From Paucibacter_B soli (GTDB lineage Bacteria; Pseudomonadota; Gammaproteobacteria; Burkholderiales; Burkholderiaceae_C), in contig NZ_JBBHJW010000001.1 of the NCBI RefSeq assembly GCF_037482845.1, positions 682,001 through 746,000 of the forward strand: 64,000 bases of DNA, in the 5' to 3' direction. The notes beneath the pieces were generated by a model, which searched no databases, was not told the DNA's origin, and saw only the letters and a program-made list of their open reading frames with translations. Position 1 is the stretch's first letter; each line of letters begins with the position of its first letter. A program made the position numbers and the translations under genes. Shown here piece after piece: positions 8,721-15,542 of the stretch.

Positions 8721-9905
8721 ATGCGGCGCATGAGTATGGGCAGCAGCACCCTCCCCGCAGCCCCGGCCGGCGGCGCCTGGCGCGACCGCTACCGCTGGTG
8801 GTGGCTGCTCTCGCCCGCCTTCCCCGGCCTGGTGTGGCTGAACCTCGTCAAATACCAGGCCACCGGCCATGAATGGTGGTTGTGGGTCAGCAGTGCGGTG
8901 ATGTACGTGCTGATCCCCCTGCTCGACACCTTGCTGGGCACCGACCCGCGCAATCCGCCCGAGGCCGCCGTGCCGGCGCTGGAGCAGGCGCGCTGGTACC
9001 GCGCCATCGTGGTGGCCTTCGTGCCCTTCCAGTTCGGTTTGACCCTGCATGGTGCCTGGATCGCCGCCACGCAGGAGCTGAGCGCCTTCGGCTGGGCCGG
9101 CCTGATTCTCAGCGTGGGCGGCATCAACGGTGTGGCCATCAACACCGCGCATGAACTGGGCCACAAGCTGCCGCGCTGGGAGCGCTGGCTGGCGCGCATC
9201 GCGCTGGCGCCGGTGGCCTATGGGCATTTCTATGTGGAGCACAACCGCGGCCATCACCTGCGCGTGGCCACCCCCAGCGACCCGGCCAGCGCGCGCCTGG
9301 GCGAAAGCTTCTGGGCTTTTCTGCCGCGCACCATGTGGGGCAGCCTGGCCTCGGCCTGGGACATCGAGCGCACGCGCCTGGCCAGGCTGGACCTGGGCCC
9401 CTGGAATTGGCGCAACGAATGCCTGCAGGCCTGGGCCATGACGGCCCTGCTCTATGGCGCGCTATGCCTGTGGCTGGGCCTTGCGGTGCTGCCCTTCCTG
9501 CTGGTGCAGGCCTTTTACGGCGCCAGCCTGCTGGAGGTGGTGAACTACATCGAGCATTACGGCCTGCTGCGTCCCATCGACCCCAACACCGGCCGCCCGG
9601 TGCGCTGCGCGCCCGAGCATTCCTGGAACTCCAGCCACCGCGTCTCGAATCTCTTTCTCTACCAGTTGCAGCGCCACAGCGACCACCATGCCCACCCGGG
9701 CCGGCGCTACCAGGCGCTGCGCCATTTCGAGCACAGCCCGCAACTGCCCTCGGGCTATGCCGCCATGCTGCTGCTGGCCTATCTGCCGCCGCTGTGGTTT
9801 CGCGTCATGGACGCGCGCGTGCTCAGGCATTACGGCGGCGATTTGCGGCGCGCCAATCTGCAGCCAAGCAAGCGCGCGGCGCTGCTGCGGCGCTGGGCCG
9901 GCTAG
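8721..9905 (+). CDS. AlkB-type membrane alkane/fatty-acid hydroxylase
   Basis: About 394 residues; ATGs at 8721, 8730 and 8736 are all possible starts. This is an integral membrane non-haem di-iron hydroxylase: several hydrophobic helices in the first 130 residues, and the histidine boxes HELGH (144-148), EHNRGHH (173-179) and LQRHSDHHAHP (His319, 322, 323), plus the AlkB-specific NYIEHYGL. The family hydroxylates the terminal carbon of alkanes or related chains, using rubredoxin as electron donor. No rubredoxin or rubredoxin reductase gene is in the window. Its 5' end lies 37 bp after the DUF3224 gene. Confidence 0.92.
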   Translation: MRRMSMGSSTLPAAPAGGAWRDRYRWWWLLSPAFPGLVWLNLVKYQATGHEWWLWVSSAVMYVLIPLLDTLLGTDPRNPPEAAVPALEQARWYRAIVVAFVPFQFGLTLHGAWIAATQELSAFGWAGLILSVGGINGVAINTAHELGHKLPRWERWLARIALAPVAYGHFYVEHNRGHHLRVATPSDPASARLGESFWAFLPRTMWGSLASAWDIERTRLARLDLGPWNWRNECLQAWAMTALLYGALCLWLGLAVLPFLLVQAFYGASLLEVVNYIEHYGLLRPIDPNTGRPVRCAPEHSWNSSHRVSNLFLYQLQRHSDHHAHPGRRYQALRHFEHSPQLPSGYAAMLLLAYLPPLWFRVMDARVLRHYGGDLRRANLQPSKRAALLRRWAG

Positions 9906-10376
9906 CTAGGCAGCCGCCACGCGGCGATACAGCCCGTCAAACACCAGCTCCCAGGCGCCCGGCGCGGCGCCGGCCTCGCTGCTGCATTCCCAGCATTGGC
10001 GCACCGTGCCATCGGCCTGCGGCGTCCAACGAATGCGCTGCAGGGTGGGCGGCGCAGCGCCCGCCGCCGCTGTGCCCTGCAATTGCATGCATCGCTCTTG
10101 CGCTTGCCAGCCCCCTTCGAGCAGCAACAGCAGGCCGTCGCTGTCCACCCAGCTCTGGTGCCAGCATTGGCGCGTGCTGTCATAGATATTGAGGCTCTCG
10201 CCGCTGTAGCCGCGCTCGGTGCGGTACTGCTCGCGCAGCACACGCCCCTGGTGGGCCAGCACGATGCGGTTGTGGCCGGCCAGGCTTCCATCGGGCCTGC
10301 GCACCTCCCAGTCGCCCAGCCAGAAATCAAAGGCCCGCTCGGGCCGCAGCGCATCGCTAGCTGCTAGGTCTGTCAT
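9906..10376 (-). CDS. DUF1579-like small protein
   Basis: 156 residues. The pattern FDFWLGDWEVRRPDGSLAGHN, then VLREQYRT, SGESLNIYDS and CWHQSWVDSDGLLLLLEGG matches a widespread cytoplasmic family of lipocalin-like barrels related to DUF1579. The biochemical role is unknown. It converges on the AlkB gene, whose stop lies directly at its 3' end (9905/9906), and is divergent from the DUF3303 gene at 10565. No signal peptide or membrane segment is seen. Confidence 0.8.
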   Translation of the reverse strand: MTDLAASDALRPERAFDFWLGDWEVRRPDGSLAGHNRIVLAHQGRVLREQYRTERGYSGESLNIYDSTRQCWHQSWVDSDGLLLLLEGGWQAQERCMQLQGTAAAGAAPPTLQRIRWTPQADGTVRQCWECSSEAGAAPGAWELVFDGLYRRVAAA

Positions 10377-10564
10377 CGATCTGAACCTCCATCGTCACCG
10401 CCACGGCCGGCGCAGCTCGGCTGGCCATGATTGTGGGGGTTCCATCGCCCTGGCGGCGGACGTACGCTGCATGCCCCCTCCTCGGTGGGCGAAGGATACG
10501 GGCCGCCGCCAGGCCCACACGCATAGGGCGGCGGCTTAGCACTTTCCATGCTGGAGATTCAGTC

Positions 10565-10840
10565 ATGAAATACATCGTTAGCTGGACCCTGCCGCAAGGC
10601 ACTTACAACGCGGCCGTGGCGCGTTTCCTGGAGACCGGCGGCGCGCCCCCCAAGGGCGTGAGCCTGTTGGGGCGCTGGCACGGCATGAGCGGCCAGGGCT
10701 TTGCCATCACCGAGTCCGATGATGCCAAGGCCATGTTCCAGTACCAGGCCCAATGGGCCGACCTGCTCGCCATGGCGGTCACCCCCTGCCTGGAAGACGC
10801 CGACGCCGGCGCCGTGCTGGCAGCGCTGGGCAAGCGTTGA
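10565..10840 (+). CDS. DUF3303 family small protein
   Basis: 91 residues. The start at 10565 has a GGAG Shine-Dalgarno eight bases upstream; an upstream in-frame extension is not supported. MKYIVSWTLPQGTYNAAVARFLETGG and the tail FQYQAQWADLLAMAVTPCLED match the DUF3303 dimeric alpha/beta-barrel-like family, whose function is not known. It is a monocistronic plus-strand gene followed by a short TTGA-rich tandem stretch (10840-10862) before the convergent DUF1801 gene. Confidence 0.82.
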   Translation: MKYIVSWTLPQGTYNAAVARFLETGGAPPKGVSLLGRWHGMSGQGFAITESDDAKAMFQYQAQWADLLAMAVTPCLEDADAGAVLAALGKR

Positions 10841-10864
10841 TTGATTGATTCGTTGATTGATGAA

Positions 10865-11275
10865 TCAGCGCGACCCGGCCCGTGCCGCCGCTTGCCGGTT
10901 GAGCGCCACGGCGGCGCGGATCAGCGCCTTCAGCGCCGCCTCGTTCAGCGCCTCGCCCTCGCGGATGTCGATGGCGCGGCGCACCTTGCCCTCCAGGCTT
11001 GAATTGAACAGGCGCGCGGGGTCGGGGAGGGCCGCGCCCTTGGGAAACGTCAGCTTCACCACCGCCTTGTAGCTCTCGCCGGTGCAGATGATGCCGCCAT
11101 GCGACCACACCGGCGTGCTCCACTTCCACTCCTTCAGCACCTCGGGATCGGCATCGCGCATCAGCACGCGCAGCCGGCTCAACAAGGCTCCGCGCCAATC
11201 ACCCAGCGCCTGGATCTTGGCGTCTATCAGGGCGGCCGCAGCGGTGGCCGCTGAGGCAGCGGCAGAGTTGCTCAC
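10865..11275 (-). CDS. DUF1801 (YdhG-like) protein
   Basis: 136 residues. The DUF1801 signature is clear: VLKEWKWSTPVWSHGGIICTGESYK, then VKLTFPKGAALPDPARLFNSSLEGKVRRAIDI. The family adopts a small alpha/beta fold of unknown biochemical activity. The start codon overlaps the stop of the upstream 89-aa gene by four bases (ATGA), so translation is probably coupled. It is the last gene of a run of minus-strand small genes. Confidence 0.85.
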   Translation of the reverse strand: MSNSAAASAATAAAALIDAKIQALGDWRGALLSRLRVLMRDADPEVLKEWKWSTPVWSHGGIICTGESYKAVVKLTFPKGAALPDPARLFNSSLEGKVRRAIDIREGEALNEAALKALIRAAVALNRQAAARAGSR

Positions 11276-11541
11276 TTGTCACCCCAGCGCCAGCGCGGCG
11301 GCTCGCCCTTGCGCCAGCAAATGACCACCAGCGCCACGCCAAGTACGGCGGTGTAGGCAAGCAGGAACACAGGGGGCTCCGTCCTCAGCAACAGCGTGCC
11401 CGCGACAAGCAGCGCCATGAAGGCCACCAGCACCAGCCAGCCCTGCCAGGCACTGGGCAGGCCCCAGCCCCAGCCATAACGCTTGGCAGGGAACCAATAG
11501 TCCTTCGCTTCTTCTACTTCTTGCTGAGGATGAATCGACAT
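11272..11541 (-). CDS. Small two-helix membrane protein, unknown
   Basis: 89 residues. The N-terminal 30 residues are polar and aromatic (AKDYWFPAKRYGWGWGLP). Two hydrophobic helices follow (about 33-50 and 57-74), and then a charged tail (RKGEPPRWRWGDK). No enzymatic motif is visible. The four-base overlap with the DUF1801 start indicates co-translation. Function unknown. Confidence 0.75.
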   Translation of the reverse strand: MSIHPQQEVEEAKDYWFPAKRYGWGWGLPSAWQGWLVLVAFMALLVAGTLLLRTEPPVFLLAYTAVLGVALVVICWRKGEPPRWRWGDK

Positions 11542-11588
11542 GGGATTGGGCCTCCAAGCAGGGCGGCTCCTGACACTGGCATGCCAGA

Positions 11589-12266
11589 TTAGCCTTGACT
11601 GGGCCCGGCCGCCAGATACTCAAACGCCCAGAAATACTGCCACTCGGTGAAAACAGGGCTGCTCCCCAATCCCTCGATGGCGCCCTCAAGCTCGGCCCGG
11701 CTGGGGAAGTTCTTCAGCACTCTGTGCCTGGACCCGTCGTTGAGCGTCCTGAGCTGATAGGTGTTGCCCTCGGCGTCATGCTCGCTCAGCGGCGTGCTGC
11801 TGCCCTCGACGAATCGGTTGTCGATCAGGACGATGCGCGCGCCGGGTTCGACGGCCTCGGCCAGCCCGGCCAGGAACTCCCTGCGCCGGCCTTTGGGCAC
11901 ATGCGAGAACCAGAAGCCGGCGAAGGCGGCGTCAAAGACGCTGCCACCGCGCTTGGGCAGGGCGTAGGCGTCGCTCACCACGAATTCGACAGCCTGCTCT
12001 CCGGCCAAGCGGTTCCTCGCGATCGCCAGGGTCTCGGGCGCCGCGTCGAGCGCGAGCATGCGCGAGGCCTTGGGCGCGATGAACTGAGTCCAGTAGCCGG
12101 TGCCGCAGGCCACCTCCAGCACGGCCGCACCTTCGCCGAAGCGCGTGGGCAGCCAGGCCTCGATGGCGCGCAGATCGGCCTGGCGCTCGGGCTTGAGATA
12201 GACGGCGTCGTACTCGGCGGCGCGGGCGGCGTAGTAGCTGTGCATTTGCTGGGCAGGGGATGACAT
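11589..12266 (-). CDS. Class I SAM-dependent methyltransferase
   Basis: 225 residues from the ATG at 12266; an upstream extension in the same frame has no family similarity. Motif I is VLEVACGTGYWTQFIAP (near residue 50), followed by the acidic loop MLALDAAPETL, motif II DAAFAGFWFSHVPK and post-motif IVLIDNRFVEG. This is the UbiE/Methyltransf_25 type that uses S-adenosylmethionine. The substrate cannot be deduced. The gene stands 47 bp upstream of the small membrane protein gene. Confidence 0.88.
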   Translation of the reverse strand: MSSPAQQMHSYYAARAAEYDAVYLKPERQADLRAIEAWLPTRFGEGAAVLEVACGTGYWTQFIAPKASRMLALDAAPETLAIARNRLAGEQAVEFVVSDAYALPKRGGSVFDAAFAGFWFSHVPKGRRREFLAGLAEAVEPGARIVLIDNRFVEGSSTPLSEHDAEGNTYQLRTLNDGSRHRVLKNFPSRAELEGAIEGLGSSPVFTEWQYFWAFEYLAAGPSQG

Positions 12267-12295
12267 GGCGTGGTGTGGCGTTGCTGCTTGCGGCC

Positions 12296-12832
12296 TCAAT
12301 CGTTCCAGATGCTTTCGACCAGGGCACCAACTTCCGGCGCTGCCGCTGACGCTGAAGCAGCCGGCGCGTTTCGCTTCCACTCTGCCGGCAGGGGTGCGAC
12401 TCGTCTCGATTCCTTGCCATCCCACAAGGCCACCTTGAGCGCGAACACCACAGGGCCCTCGCGGGCCTCGAAGGGTTTCACAGCGCCGACCTTGAGGGCG
12501 ATCTGCTTCCTGACTTGCAGGTCCAGCAGCTGATCGAAGTCGAGCCAGACCTTGGATTGCAGGCCGGGCCGAACCGCCAGCACGACAAAGCCGCCCACCG
12601 ACTGCCTGGTCTTTTCCTGAGCCTCGGTGCCCGCCACGGCCTCGCGCAATGCACCCTGCACCGCCTTGATGTAGTCCGCGAGCGCATCGACGCTTGGCAC
12701 ACGGGCTTCCAGCACATCGCTAGGCTGCAGCAACACGACATTGAAGTTGGTGACGGGCTCGGAGGCTTGGGCACCGGGGGTGGCGAGCACCAAGCCGAGC
12801 AGCAGCACCGCAATCCTTCGCATCACTTGCAT
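12296..12832 (-). CDS. Secreted protein of unknown function
   Basis: 178 residues; ATGs at 12832 and 12823 are both possible, the second beginning a clean signal peptide (MRRIAVLLLGLVLATPGAQAS). The mature part has alternating strands (FNVVLLQPSDVLEARVPSVDALADYI, GGFVVLAVRPGLQSKVWLDFDQLLD) and an Ala/Ser-rich region near the C-terminus. There are no catalytic motifs. It is preceded by a 73-bp spacer from the membrane protein gene at 12906. Confidence 0.72.
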   Translation of the reverse strand: MQVMRRIAVLLLGLVLATPGAQASEPVTNFNVVLLQPSDVLEARVPSVDALADYIKAVQGALREAVAGTEAQEKTRQSVGGFVVLAVRPGLQSKVWLDFDQLLDLQVRKQIALKVGAVKPFEAREGPVVFALKVALWDGKESRRVAPLPAEWKRNAPAASASAAAPEVGALVESIWND

Positions 12833-12905
12833 CGTTTCAATCCATCATTTTTCGCCCGGACTTCTCGTCCACTTCGAGACAAGATGCTAACTGTTGCTGT
12901 GGCCG

Positions 12906-13283
12906 TCACGCCGCCCACGAAAACCGGACGGCGGCAAAGCATAGAGCGAAGAGGTAACCATACGAAAAGCGGTCGATACGGAACACCGTTTGCCCCCGCC
13001 GCGAGCGCCAGGCCCCCAGCCAAGACATGCACAGGCCCACAAGCACCGGTGTGGCAAGCAGATTGACCCAGCGCCACATCGGCGCCGCCACCATGTGCTG
13101 CGGAAACGGCCATAGCGAGAGGCCGCCGGCGATGAGCCCGAAGATCGCGTAGCCAATCGCGGCCAGCCAGGGATCGGGAGGCCGTCGAAATGGCTCGGCC
13201 AAGGAGTGCAGGCCCAGCTCAAACAGCGCTTCGCCGAACACCTGGATCAGGAATTCGAGCAGCAGTTCGACGAGGAGTTCCAT
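12906..13283 (-). CDS. Small membrane protein, unknown
   Basis: 125 residues. The acidic amphipathic N-terminus (MELLVELLLEFLIQVFGEAL) is followed by three hydrophobic segments (about 44-60, 74-90 and 107-122). The layout resembles a frequent family of short proteobacterial membrane proteins with no assigned role. The start is the first ATG after the spacer and has GGAG-like bases just upstream on the minus strand. Confidence 0.72.
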   Translation of the reverse strand: MELLVELLLEFLIQVFGEALFELGLHSLAEPFRRPPDPWLAAIGYAIFGLIAGGLSLWPFPQHMVAAPMWRWVNLLATPVLVGLCMSWLGAWRSRRGQTVFRIDRFSYGYLFALCFAAVRFSWAA

Positions 13284-13394
13284 TAGCAGCCTGGCCTTGA
13301 TGCGTACTCAGCCAGCATCAGCGCAGCGTCGGCTCGGCGCTTGACGTGCGCGGCACCAGAAGGCGCTCGAACGAAAGCCCAGCAAGACCGCGCC

Positions 13395-13973
13395 CTAAGA
13401 ACCATTGTGCAAAGCGCTTCCGTTGAACGAAAGCCGCAGCGCCGGGTTTGTGGCGGCAACACGGCGCAACCAGCCTTCAAGCCGCGCTTCATTCATTGGT
13501 GAGCCCGCCAGTTGAGGCGCAATGGTGCCTGAGACTGTGTTGCCAGTTTGCCCCGAGCCCACCGTCTGCACTTGCTTTTCCCTGAGTTGCCCACTGCTGA
13601 ATCGAAGGCGGAGCACCTGCTCCGACTTGCGAACCTCGACCGCGAGATCGCTGCAAAGCGAATTGACAAGCGACATACCGATGCCCTGCAACTGAATTGC
13701 GCCGCCTGGATTGGCCGCAAATGGGTAGTCCAGCTGTCCGTAGATGAAGTTCAGGTAAGGCGAACCGTCGACTACCTTGTTGATTGAGTGCCCACGACCG
13801 TCATCGGACACTGAGAAGTCATACCCCTGGGCGATGACCCGAATCTCTTCTGCATGGCCAGCCTGATGTTCCGCCAAGGCATAGAGCACAAGCGCCCTCA
13901 CGACAAAGCCTGTCGCATCGAAGCTGGGGGCGGCTTGTGCGTGGGCGTCGGCATCCGGCAGAGGAGAGGGCAT
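13395..13973 (-). CDS. Stand-alone GyrB-like GHKL ATPase-domain protein
   Basis: 192 residues. Compared with the GyrB/ParE N-terminal ATPase domain, the order of motifs is kept. EHQAGHAEEIRVIAQ corresponds to GyrB DEALAGHC, VSDDGRG is the ATP-binding Asp/Gly box, LQGIGMSLVNSL matches GLHGVGVSVVNAL, GQTGNTVSGTIAP matches the GTxVxFxP strand, and LRRVAATNPALRLSFNG matches the RLRELxFLNxGxxI segment that closes the domain. The catalytic Glu and Mg-binding Asn of the first helix are not evident (LVLYALAEH), so hydrolysis is doubtful. No transducer, TOPRIM or DNA-binding part follows. It lies in the low-GC cassette-like patch. Function is unknown; interference with or sensing of gyrase is only a guess. 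Confidence 0.65.
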   Translation of the reverse strand: MPSPLPDADAHAQAAPSFDATGFVVRALVLYALAEHQAGHAEEIRVIAQGYDFSVSDDGRGHSINKVVDGSPYLNFIYGQLDYPFAANPGGAIQLQGIGMSLVNSLCSDLAVEVRKSEQVLRLRFSSGQLREKQVQTVGSGQTGNTVSGTIAPQLAGSPMNEARLEGWLRRVAATNPALRLSFNGSALHNGS

Positions 13974-13990
13974 AACGGTGGTGCGCTCCT

Positions 13991-14058
13991 TCTAGCGTTG
14001 AACCTCAGCCGCAAACCTAGGCTTGCCGCGGGCTGCCGGCTCCTCTAACGAGTTAGCC
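13991..14058 (-). repeat. Degenerate attC-like site between cassette-type genes
   Basis: Read on the minus strand, this 68-bp spacer starts with GGCTAAC (R''-like, two bases past the AbiGi stop codon). It contains paired arms (CAGCC...GGCTG around a GCAAGCCTAGGTTTGC hairpin) and ends with AACGCTAGA (R'-like), 17 bp before the next start codon. Position and arm layout match integron attC sites, whose consensus is RYYYAAC...GTTRRRY; the R' box here has GC instead of GT. The assignment is inference. Confidence 0.45.
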
Positions 14059-14059
14059 A

Positions 14060-14803
14060 TCACCAATCTCCTCGGAGTGTCTCTAGAGATGTGACTCTGG
14101 ACATAAGAACCTTCGTCGCTGCTCCTGGGTGGTGATCCATCGCGTTCTGAATGAAATTGATCATGCTTGGGATCTCGCTGTCTTCGCGGACGAAGACGTA
14201 GCGCACGTCTGAAAGAGAAAACTTGAGAGTCGCCAACGCTTGCGTCTTCGAATTGCACTGCTCAAGAAACGCCGTGTCTTCAAACTTCTCGCGCGTCAGG
14301 ATCTGCGGAATTTCCGCATGGAAAGGAACAAAACGCCACTCAGACTCCTGGTAGAAGTCCTTCTCAATTTCGGTTCCACTACGAGTCGTCTTCCCAGACG
14401 TTTGCTTCATGAAGCTCGCGGCATGCTGAATCAACGCCCCGCCGATCAGCGCGTCATCTCCAGGCGCCTTCCGCGCCACGTCGGCAAGCCCAATCAATGA
14501 ACGAGCCAAACTATTTTCAGCGGCAATGTAGAGCAGTGGATTCAACCCGTTTGATTCCGCCCATTCGCGCGACAGACCAATTCCGTAGTACCCGTAGAAG
14601 GCGACATGCTCGTCTATGCGAGAAAGCGGGATGTCACAGAAGCAAACCATCGGAATCGCCGCAAAATCGATTGAGCCTGGGCCCAGGGCCTGCCAGTTGT
14701 AGTCCTCTACGGAATAGCGTGGCCAGAATCCTCCCGTAAGAATCTTCTGGAGCGTTGTGAGGTCTTTCGTGAAGTGAAAGAGGCTTTGGGATTTTGGTCG
14801 CAT
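14060..14803 (-). CDS. AbiGi-family abortive-infection antitoxin-like protein
   Basis: 247 residues. It carries the diagnostic pattern of the AbiGi family: SLFHFTKDLTTLQKIL near the N-terminus, then PMVCFCDIPLSRIDEHVAFYG, YGIGLSREWAESNGLNPLLYI, and late ESEWRFVPF and VRYVFVREDSEIPSMI. In Lactococcus, AbiGi is the antitoxin of the AbiG phage-exclusion system, paired with the nucleotidyltransferase-like toxin AbiGii. No AbiGii homologue is adjacent here, so this is an orphan. Codon use is clearly more AT-rich than in the flanking genes, which points to transfer. Attc-like spacers flank it on both sides. Confidence 0.78.
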   Translation of the reverse strand: MRPKSQSLFHFTKDLTTLQKILTGGFWPRYSVEDYNWQALGPGSIDFAAIPMVCFCDIPLSRIDEHVAFYGYYGIGLSREWAESNGLNPLLYIAAENSLARSLIGLADVARKAPGDDALIGGALIQHAASFMKQTSGKTTRSGTEIEKDFYQESEWRFVPFHAEIPQILTREKFEDTAFLEQCNSKTQALATLKFSLSDVRYVFVREDSEIPSMINFIQNAMDHHPGAATKVLMSRVTSLETLRGDW

Positions 14804-14825
14804 AAGCGCGATGCCGGCTTGTGAT

Positions 14826-14903
14826 GGCTAGCGTTTGAAATGAGCTGCTTGCGTAGGCAGGTAGAGCCCGCTAGAGCGAGTCCCCTCGATGGAAGGGCTA
14901 GGC
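14826..14903 (-). repeat. Degenerate attC-like site overlapping the stop of the 126-aa gene
   Basis: On the minus strand this reads GCCTAGC (containing the TAG stop), then CCTTCCATCGAGGGGAC, an irregular centre, and CTCATTTCAAACGCTAGCC. The stop codon inside R'', the GAG/CTC arm pairing and the terminal CAAACG-YTAG box are hallmarks of attC sites. Both core boxes carry substitutions (GCCTAGC for GCCTAAC, GCTAGCC for GTTAGGC). The next gene (AbiGi) starts 23 bp later, as in cassette arrays. Confidence 0.55.
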
Positions 14904-15278
14904 CTCTTTGAGAAGTTGTTTGATCTCATGCTGGATTGCCTCAAAGTCGATGCGTTTTAGCAGAACCTCCTCTCGGGACCACTTCACCGGCTGGGACCAA
15001 TACACTGACTTGTCCTGGAGTCGCATCGCGAGTTCTTCACTTGCATGACGAACCTTAGCAGCCGCATTTGCCCATAACTCCGCGAGCTCGAACTCCCGTT
15101 CGCGAATGGGCTGGCTTAAAAGGCGCTGCTCCTCGGCGTACTTCATGCTGGCGAATAGAGCCTTGTTGATCGCCTCAAGCGCGGCATCTTTTTGCTCGTC
15201 TTTGTGCATTCGATTCTTCTGAAACCAGGCAAGCAGACTCTGAAGGGGGCCGAGTAGAGCAGCGGCTTCTGCGGGCAT
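14898..15278 (-). CDS. Small coiled-coil protein of unknown function
   Basis: 126 residues from the ATG at 15278, chosen because AAGGAGAG lies seven bases upstream. A longer TTG-initiated frame (15350) lacks such a site. The protein is helical and charged: LQSLLAWFQKNRMHKDEQKDA, then KYAEEQRLLSQPIREREFELAELW, VRHASEELAMRLQDKSVYW, and a Lys-rich C-terminus. There is no signal peptide or enzymatic motif. Its stop codon lies within an attC-like site, and base composition is lower-GC than the core genes. Being in the same patch as AbiGi, it may be defence cargo, but nothing in the sequence proves that. Confidence 0.7.
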   Translation of the reverse strand: MPAEAAALLGPLQSLLAWFQKNRMHKDEQKDAALEAINKALFASMKYAEEQRLLSQPIREREFELAELWANAAAKVRHASEELAMRLQDKSVYWSQPVKWSREEVLLKRIDFEAIQHEIKQLLKEA

Positions 15279-15382
15279 GGAACTCTCCTTATGGGCGGAA
15301 ATAGAGCGGCCGGTTGGAGGGGCCTTGCGTAATTTAGACGGCACCTTCAATGGGCAGCCGCGGACATTTTTCGTCCTATCTG

Positions 15383-15404
15383 TCCATTTCTAGCCAGAAA
15401 TGGA
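15383..15404. repeat. Perfect 9-bp inverted repeat with 4-base loop
   Basis: TCCATTTCT-AGCC-AGAAATGGA lies about 105 bp upstream of the 126-aa gene, at the edge of the cassette-like patch. No T-run follows on either strand, so a classical terminator is unlikely. It could be an operator or part of the leader of that gene. Confidence 0.5.
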
Positions 15405-15442
15405 TAGTGCCAAATGCTCCCGCCGCGCCACATGCAACCTCA

Positions 15443-15466
15443 CACCTAACACTTCCACGTTAGGTG
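15443..15466. repeat. Perfect 8-bp inverted repeat CACCTAAC-N8-GTTAGGTG
   Basis: The arms read exactly as integron core boxes (ACCTAAC fits RYYYAAC, GTTAGGT fits GTTRRRY), but only eight bases separate them, far too few for a full attC. It may be a collapsed recombination remnant at the cassette-patch border, or simply an operator/hairpin. Confidence 0.45.
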
Positions 15467-15542
15467 CCAAGTCTAGCGGCGTCCGAGGCCCCGGGCTTGA
15501 GTGGAATCCCGCCACCATCTGCCGCCGCCCAGCCCGCCCACC

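Noticed and set aside
10838..10866. TTGATTGATTGATTCGTTGATTGATGAATC as a microsatellite or mobile-element trace
   Set aside because: It is short and imperfect and lies between two convergent genes; there are no terminal repeats or target duplication.
13284..13394. The spacer before the 125-aa membrane protein as a third attC site
   Set aside because: It contains TTCGTTCGAGCGC and GCGCACGTCAAGCGC, which recall attC arms, but neither core box is recognisable and no clear R''/R' pair can be set, so it is not annotated.
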